DNA from: Crossaster papposus
Lineage: Eukaryota; Echinodermata; Asteroidea; Velatida; Solasteridae
Direction of reading: 5' to 3'
NCBI GenBank assembly: GCA_037893245.1
Contig: JBAIAA010000807.1
Location: 1 to 64,000 of the forward strand
DNA length: 64,000 nt
Shown: in pieces, positions 58,057 to 64,000 of the stretch
Position numbering within the stretch: the stretch's first letter is position 1
Layout: each line of letters opens with the position of its first letter
Notes under the pieces: generated by a model
Told to the model about the DNA's origin: nothing
What the model saw: the letters and a program-made list of their open reading frames with translations, nothing else
The model's database searches: none
Translations under genes and position numbers: made by a program

Positions 58057-58973
58057 GTTGATTTGTTTTGCGAAGTTTGCTCAAATCACTGTATAACTGG
58101 TTTATATAATCAACATCTTGTTAGGAACAAGTTGGCGAAGACAAACAAATATGACGTCACTAGACCGAAAGTTACAATGAAAAGACCTTTAAACCTTAAA
58201 TAATTGCTGAAAAATCAACCGCGATAGATATAATTCTTTTTTTTGCTTTAAATAGACAAGTTCAGACAGCTCTCGAGCTGTATGTTAATGACGTCACGAT
58301 GACGTCATCAAGTATCAGATTGCAAGCAACTAATGATTTGTAGATTTAATCTTTGAAAATCAATATCAAATCAAATGTAACAGATCTGATTTAGATTTTA
58401 ACGGGAATTGATAGAATAATCCAGGGTCTTCATATTCGTATTACATGCAAAATGACTTGACCCTTCCTTCCGGTCCAAACCGGAAGTGCCTTATAATTTG
58501 AAAGTTGAAAATGATATGAATTTACTTTCAACGATGATAGTCTCTAGGTAGCCTGCACTCTACAAACAAAGTTACCGGTGACGTCATAAATTGTTATAAC
58601 GCCCTCTAGTGGCAGGTTGAAAAATGTTTAAAATGAATAATCAGTTCATTTTCGTGGAGATCAGTTTGCTCAAATCGCTTTATAATTGGTATTTATAATC
58701 AGCATCTTGTTAGGAACAAGTTGGCGGATAAAAACAAAATAATATGACGTCACTAGACCGGAAATTACAATTAAAAGACCTTTAAACATTTCTAAAAATT
58801 AACCGCGAGAGATATAATCCAATTAATAATTTAAAATTTGCAGTTTTGAAAAAATTAAATACAGAAATTTATTAAATGAAATCATAAATGTAATGAACAA
58901 TACAAAAAAAAAATGCGAAAAAGCCATATGCTCTGTTCCTTGAACAGACATATCTCTAGTTTTTTTTTTTTTT

Positions 58974-59019
58974 AGCTGTTTCGGCCTTTCAGCCGAAACA
59001 GCTTTTGTTTTCGTTAAAG

Positions 59020-59055
<36 letters not shown>

Positions 59056-59908
59056 TTTGTCATTTTTCCCCATAGGATTTGTACACGTTTTTTCTGCCAA
59101 TACACTTTGACACTTTGGTAAATCCGATCGACTTGAAACTTAGCATACACTCAGACAACCACCCAAGGACGGTCCTAGAAGAAATTCGTCGCGATTCCGT
59201 CATTCAAGGTCACGTGACGTCATTTTAAAGGTACAATTTTCCCCATAGGTTTTGTACACGTTTTTCTTCAAACTATTGACTTTGACACTTTAATGAATCC
59301 GTTCGACTTAAGACTTAGCATACACCTAGAACACCACCCACAGATGGTCCTGGACGAAATTCGGCACGATTTGCGTTATTCAAGGTCACGTGACGTGACG
59401 TTAAAGGTGTACATTTTTTTCCCATAGGGTTTGTACACGTTTGTCTTCAGACTATTGACTTTGACACTTTCGTACATTTGATCGACTCGACACTTAGCAC
59501 ACATCTCGACCACCATCCCCAGGAGGGCCAAGGGGGAAATTGTCACAATGACATCATCGTGGGTCATGTGACGTCACATTAAAGGTGTAGTTTTAAGGAC
59601 CCTCTATCTTTGGAAATACAGGCCCGATTGGGGTCAAACTTTGTATGCAAGTATTCCAGGATGTGTTACAGACGAAAATTAAGATGACATCATGATGACA
59701 TCATCGGGTGTCATGTGACGTCACATTAAAGGTGCAAATTTCCCCATAGGATTTGTACACGTTTTTTCCAACTAATATATCTTTGGCAATTGTGTAAATC
59801 CATCGACGTCAGACTTGGCACACACATAGACCATCATCAGATACACATATAGAAAGTAATGTTAGACACCCGAAACAGCTCTGTGTTTGTCCACAAACAC
59901 ATGTCTAG
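58974..59908 (+). mobile_element. Family 1 Helentron-like element, 935 bp
   Basis: The hairpin AGCTGTTTCGG ... CCGAAACAGCT opens the element; CCGAAACAGCT plus the GTGTTTGTCCACAAACAC hairpin and CTAG (59905-59908) close it. The sub-terminal 3' match to the inverted 5' end is exact (11 of 11). The core mixes 175 bp units with a second unit type (GGGGTCAAACTTTG ... AAAATTAAGATGACATCA). Confidence 0.8.
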
Positions 59909-60635
59909 TTTTTCCTTTTTTTTTTTTCCACTTTCAGTGTTTTTACCCATAGGATTTACACACGTTTGTTCTGCCAATACACTTTGGCACTTTGGTGATT
60001 CCAATCCACTTGAGACTTGGTGTACACTTAGACCTCCACCCACAGATGGTCCTAGAAGAAATTTGGCTCGATTGCGTCATTCAAGGTCACGTGACGTCAC
60101 TTTAAAGGTTTAATTTTCCCCATAGGTTTTGTACACGTTTTTCTACAGACTATTGACTTTGGCACTTCGGTAAATCCGACCGACTTAAAACTTAGCATAC
60201 ACTTAGAACACCACCCCCAGATGTTTCTGAAAGAACTTCGGCACGATTGTGTCATTCAAGGTCACGTGACGTCACATTAAAGGTTCACATTTTTCTCCCA
60301 TTGGTTTTGTATACGTTTTTCTTTAGACTATTGACTTTAACACTTTAGTACATCCGATCGACTTGAGACTTGGCACACACTTAGACCACCATCCACAGAC
60401 GGCCCTAGAAAAAATTCGGCACGATTACGTCATTCAAGGTCACGGGGCGTCACGTTAAAGTTTCAATTGTTTCCCATAGGTTTTGTACACGTTTTTCTTT
60501 AGACTATTGCCTTTGACACTTTAGTAAATCTGATCGACTTGAGACTTGGCACACACAAAAGACCACCACACACATATTGAAAGTAATTTTAGACACTCGA
60601 AACAGCTCTGTGTTTGTCCACAAACACATGTCTAG
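59909..60635 (+). mobile_element. Family 1 unit lacking its own 5' hairpin
   Basis: Directly after the previous CTAG comes a T-rich tract, core units and another complete 3' end (CTAG 60632-60635). No AGCTGTTTCGG start. It reads as a head-to-tail continuation of the preceding element. Confidence 0.7.
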
Positions 60636-60642
60636 TTTTTTT

Positions 60643-60711
60643 AGCTGTTTCGGCAATTCAGCCGAAACAGCTATTGTAATCGTTAAGATTTTTTTTTTTC
60701 TTTTTTTTTTT
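60643..60711 (+). mobile_element. Family 1 5' end fragment
   Basis: Hairpin AGCTGTTTCGG ... CCGAAACAGCT with the tail TATTGTAATCGTTAAG and a T-tract, directly followed by another 5' end at 60712. Confidence 0.8.
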
Positions 60712-62421
60712 AGCTGTTTCGGCACTACAGCCGAAACAGCTATTGTATTCCTTCTGATTTTTTTTTTTTTTCTTTTTCTCCTTCAGACTCTTCTCCATAG
60801 GGTTTGTACACGTTTTTTGTTCTGGCATAGCACTTTGGCACTTTGGTAAATCCGATCGACTTGAGACTTGGCATACACTTAGACCACCACCCACAGATGA
60901 TCCTAGAAGAAACGTAACGATTGCGTCATTCATGGTCACGTGACGTCACGTTAAAGGTGTAATTTTTCCCCATAGGATTTGTACACGTTTTTATTCAGAC
61001 TATTGAATTTGACACTTCTGTAAATTCGATCGACTTAAGACTTAGCACAGACCTCGACCACCATCCTTAGGAGGGCCAAGAAAAAAATAATCAAGATGAC
61101 GTCATCGCGGGTCATGTGACGTCACATTAAAGGTGTAGTTTTTAAGAACCTCTAACTCTGAAAGTACAAGCCCGGTTGGGGTCAAACTTGGTTTGCAAGT
61201 ATTCTAGGGTGTGTTATAGACGAAAATTAAGATGACGTAATTATTACATCATCGGGTGTCATGTGACGTCACATTAAAGGTTCAATTTTCTCCATAGGTT
61301 TTGTACACGTTTTTCTTCAAAATATTGAATTAGACAGTTCTGTAAATTCGATCGACTTGAGACTTAGCACAGACCTCGACCACCATCCTTAGGAGGGCCA
61401 AGAAAAAAATAATCAAGATGACGTCATCGCGGGTCATGTGACGTCACATTAAAGGTGTAGTTTTTAAGAACCTCTAACTCTGAAAGTACAAGTCCGGTTG
61501 GGGTCAAACTTGGTTTGCAAGTATTCGAGGATGTGTTATAGACGAAAATTAAGATGAAGTAATTATGACATCATCGGGTGTCATGTGACGTCACATTAAA
61601 TGTTCAATTTTCTCCATAGGTTTTGTACACGTTTTTCTTGAAAATATTGAATTTGACACTTCTGTCAATTCGATCGACTTGAGACTTAGCACAGACCTCG
61701 ACCACCATCCTTAGGAGGGCCAAGAAAAAAATAATCAAGATGACGTCATCGCGGGTCATGTGACGTCACATTAAAGGTGTAGTTTTTTAAGACCCTCTAA
61801 CTCTGAAAGTACAAGTCCGGTTGGGGTCAAACTTGGTTTGCAAGTATTCGAGGATGTGTTATAGACGAAAATTAAGATGACGTAATTATGACATCATCGG
61901 GTGTCATGTGACGTCACATTAAAGGTTCAATTTTCCCCATTGGTTTTGTACACGTTTTTATTCAGACTATTGAATTTGACACTTTGGTCAATCTGATCGC
62001 CTCGAGACTTAGTACACACCTCGACCACCATCCCCAGGAGGGCCAAGGGGAACTTCGTCAGGATGACGTCATCGTTGGACATGTGACGTCACATTAAAGG
62101 TTCAGTTGATAAGACCCTCTATCTCTAGAAGTACAGGTCCGATTGGGGTCATACTTGGTATGCAAGTAATCGAGTATGTGTTATAGACGAAAATTAAGAT
62201 GAAGTAATTATGACGTCATCGTGGGTCACGGAACGTCATATTAAATGTGTAGTTTTCCCCAAAGGATTTGTACACGGTTTTTTTTCAACCAATATATCTT
62301 TGGCACTTGGGTAAATCAGATTGACTTCAGATTTGCGACACACTTAGACCACCACCCACTTATTACAAAACAAATTAGGCATCCGAAACAGCTCTGTGTT
62401 TGTCCACAAACACATTTCTAG
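60712..62421 (+). mobile_element. Family 1 Helentron-like element, 1.7 kb, dimeric core
   Basis: 5' hairpin at 60712 and CTAG at 62418-62421. The core is a higher-order repeat of about 325 bp made of two unit types; the GTACACG anchor recurs at 60971, 61303, 61625 and 61948. The 61.3 and 61.6 kb copies are almost identical, so amplification was recent. Each unit carries GTGACGTCAC and GATGACGTCATC. Confidence 0.78.
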
Positions 62422-63758
62422 TTTTTTTTTTTTTTTCTTTTTCAGACTTTTCCCCATAGGGTTTGTACACGTTTTTTGTTCGGACAATACACTTTGACAC
62501 TTTAGTAAATCCGATCGACTTGAGACTTGGCATACACTTAGACCACCACCCACAGATGATCCTAGAAGAAATTTGTCACGATTACGTCATTCGTGGTCAC
62601 GTGACGTCACGTTAAAGGTGCAATTTTTCCCCATAGGATTTGTACACGTTTTTCTTCAGAATATTGAATTTGACACTTCGGTGAATCCGATCGACTTGAG
62701 ACTTAAGACACACCTCGACCACCATCCCCAGAGGGGCCAGAAGAAAAATCGTCATGATGACGTCATCGTGGGTCATTTGAAATCACATTAAAGGTGCAGT
62801 TTATAAGACCCTCTATCTCTGGAAGTAAAGGTCTGATTGGGGTCAAACTTGGTAAGCAAGTATTCCAGGATGTGTTATAGACGAAAATTAAGATGACGTC
62901 ATGACGACGTCATCATGGGCCATGTGACGTCACATTAAAGGTTCAGTTTTCCCTATAGGTTTTGTACACGTTTTTCGTCAGACTATTGAATTTGACACTT
63001 TGGTAAATCCAATCGACACGAGACTTAGTACACACCTCGACCACTATCTCTATGAGGGCCACAAGGATAATCGTCATGATGACGTCATCGTGGGTCAGGT
63101 GACGTCACATTAAAGGTGCAGTTTATAAGACCCTCTATCTCTGGAAGTAAAGGTCTGATTGGGGTCAAACTTGGTAAGCAAGTATTCCAGGATGTGTTAT
63201 AGACGAAAATTAAGATGACGTCATGACGACGTCATCATGGGCCATGTGACGTCACATTAAAGGTTCAGTTTTCCCTATAGGTTTTGTACACGTTTTTCGT
63301 CAGACTATTGAATTTGACACTTTGGTAAATCCAATCGACACGATACTTAGTACACACCTCGACCACCATCTCTATGAGGGCCACACGGATAATCGTCATG
63401 ATGACGTCATCGTGGGTCAGGTGACGTCACTTTAAAGGTGCAGTTTTTAAGACCCTCTATCTCTGGAAGTAAAGGTCTGATTGGGGTCAAACTTGGTATG
63501 CAAGTATTCCAGGATGTGTTATAGACGGAAATTAAGATGACGTCATGACGTCGTCATCGTGGGCCATGTGACGTCACGTTAAAGGTGCAGTTTTTCCCAT
63601 AGGATTTGTACACGTTTTTTGCTACCAAGATATATTTGGCACTTTGGTAAATCCGATCGACTTCAGATTTGGTACACACATAGACCACCCCTCACATATT
63701 CAAAGTCATTTTTAGACAAGCGAAACAGCTCTGTGTTTGTCCACAAACACATTTCTAG
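62422..63758 (+). mobile_element. Family 1 unit lacking its 5' hairpin
   Basis: T-tract, core with a 322 bp near-perfect tandem duplication (anchors 62964 and 63286), then a full 3' end with CTAG at 63755-63758. No 5' hairpin, as at 59909. Confidence 0.72.
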
Positions 63759-64000
63759 TTTGTTTTTTTTTTTTTTTTTCCACTTTCAGACTTTTTCTCA
63801 TAGGATTTGTACACGTTTCGTTCAGCCAATACACTTTGACACTTTGGTAGATCCGATCGACTTTAGACTTGGCATACATTTAGACAACCACGCAAGGACG
63901 GTCCTAGAAGAAATTCGTCGCGATTACGTCATTCATGGTCACGTGACGTCACGTTAAAGGTGCAATTTTTCCCCATAGGTTTTGTACACGTTTTCATCCA
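63759..64000 (+). mobile_element. Family 1 unit, cut by the right edge
   Basis: Begins with a T-tract after CTAG and continues with the standard core (GGATTTGTACACG ... GGTCACGTGACGTCACG). The array continues beyond the window. Confidence 0.75.

Larger units (their letters stand above)
52889..58959 (+). mobile_element. Helentron-like element, family 2, about 5.3 kb plus nested insertion
   Basis: The 5' end is the hairpin GGGTTTTTCGC ... GCGAAAAACCC (52889-52916). The 3' end has GCGAAAAAGCC (10 of 11 match to the inverted 5' end), then the hairpin CTGTTC-CTT-GAACAG and CTAG at 58956-58959. The plan is the same as family 1 but the sequences are unrelated. The body holds three direct copies of a unit of roughly 590 bp (starts near 53900, 57440 and 58310) that contains CTTCCGGTCCAAACCGGAAG and TGACGTCA. 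It also holds a foreign 3 kb block (54440-57430), a MITE (57781-58056) and a nested family 1 element (52943-53741). Pairing of these two ends is my inference. Confidence 0.6.

Overview
The window is animal nuclear DNA and almost entirely accessory. Evidence: split exons with GT/AG borders, no operons, and animal-type mobile elements (Ty3/gypsy, CR1/Jockey-like, Penelope-like, Helentron-like, TIR elements). Frequent AGGCCT-type palindromes and the mix of element families suggest a marine invertebrate deuterostome (echinoderm, hemichordate or lancelet). That placement is an impression, not proof.

Layout. 1-13258: near-perfect satellite of alternating 130 and 131 bp monomers (261 bp dimer, about 51 copies), continuing off the left edge. 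13259-17144: little recognisable. 17145-19987: TIR transposon with arms of about 635 bp and a decayed minus-strand gene. 20755-22948: a second TIR element carrying an inserted TTAA-flanked element (21394-22551). A second copy of that inserted element lies at 44976-46126; both have two interleaved TIR pairs. 25381-27195 (minus): frameshifted integrase-core gene with a credible 5' intron. 28188-28312 and 31335-31468: two good plus-strand coding exons of unknown family. 31886-36960: tRNA-like remnant, minisatellites, LINE fragment, small TIR elements. 37950-42887: an intact-looking Ty3/gypsy retrotransposon (182 bp LTRs differing at 2 sites, 5 bp target duplication CTCGT, tRNA-Leu-type primer site, one 1349-codon gag-pol frame) inserted in one arm of a large inverted repeat. 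43703-44089: six tandem copies of a Helentron-type 5' end, then a GIY-YIG remnant. 46447-47657: three exons of an eIF2-alpha kinase N-lobe, closest to HRI/EIF2AK1, the only confidently recognised host gene. 51982-64000: nested and concatenated Helentron-like non-autonomous elements with tandem cores rich in TGACGTCA and CACGTG, running off the right edge.

The only plausible functional host locus is the plus-strand kinase, perhaps with the 28.2 and 31.3 kb exons upstream. Its introns and flanks have been filled by successive insertions, many of them nested, so relative ages can be read directly. The kinase C-lobe is not visible in the 16 kb downstream, so the gene is either very long or truncated.
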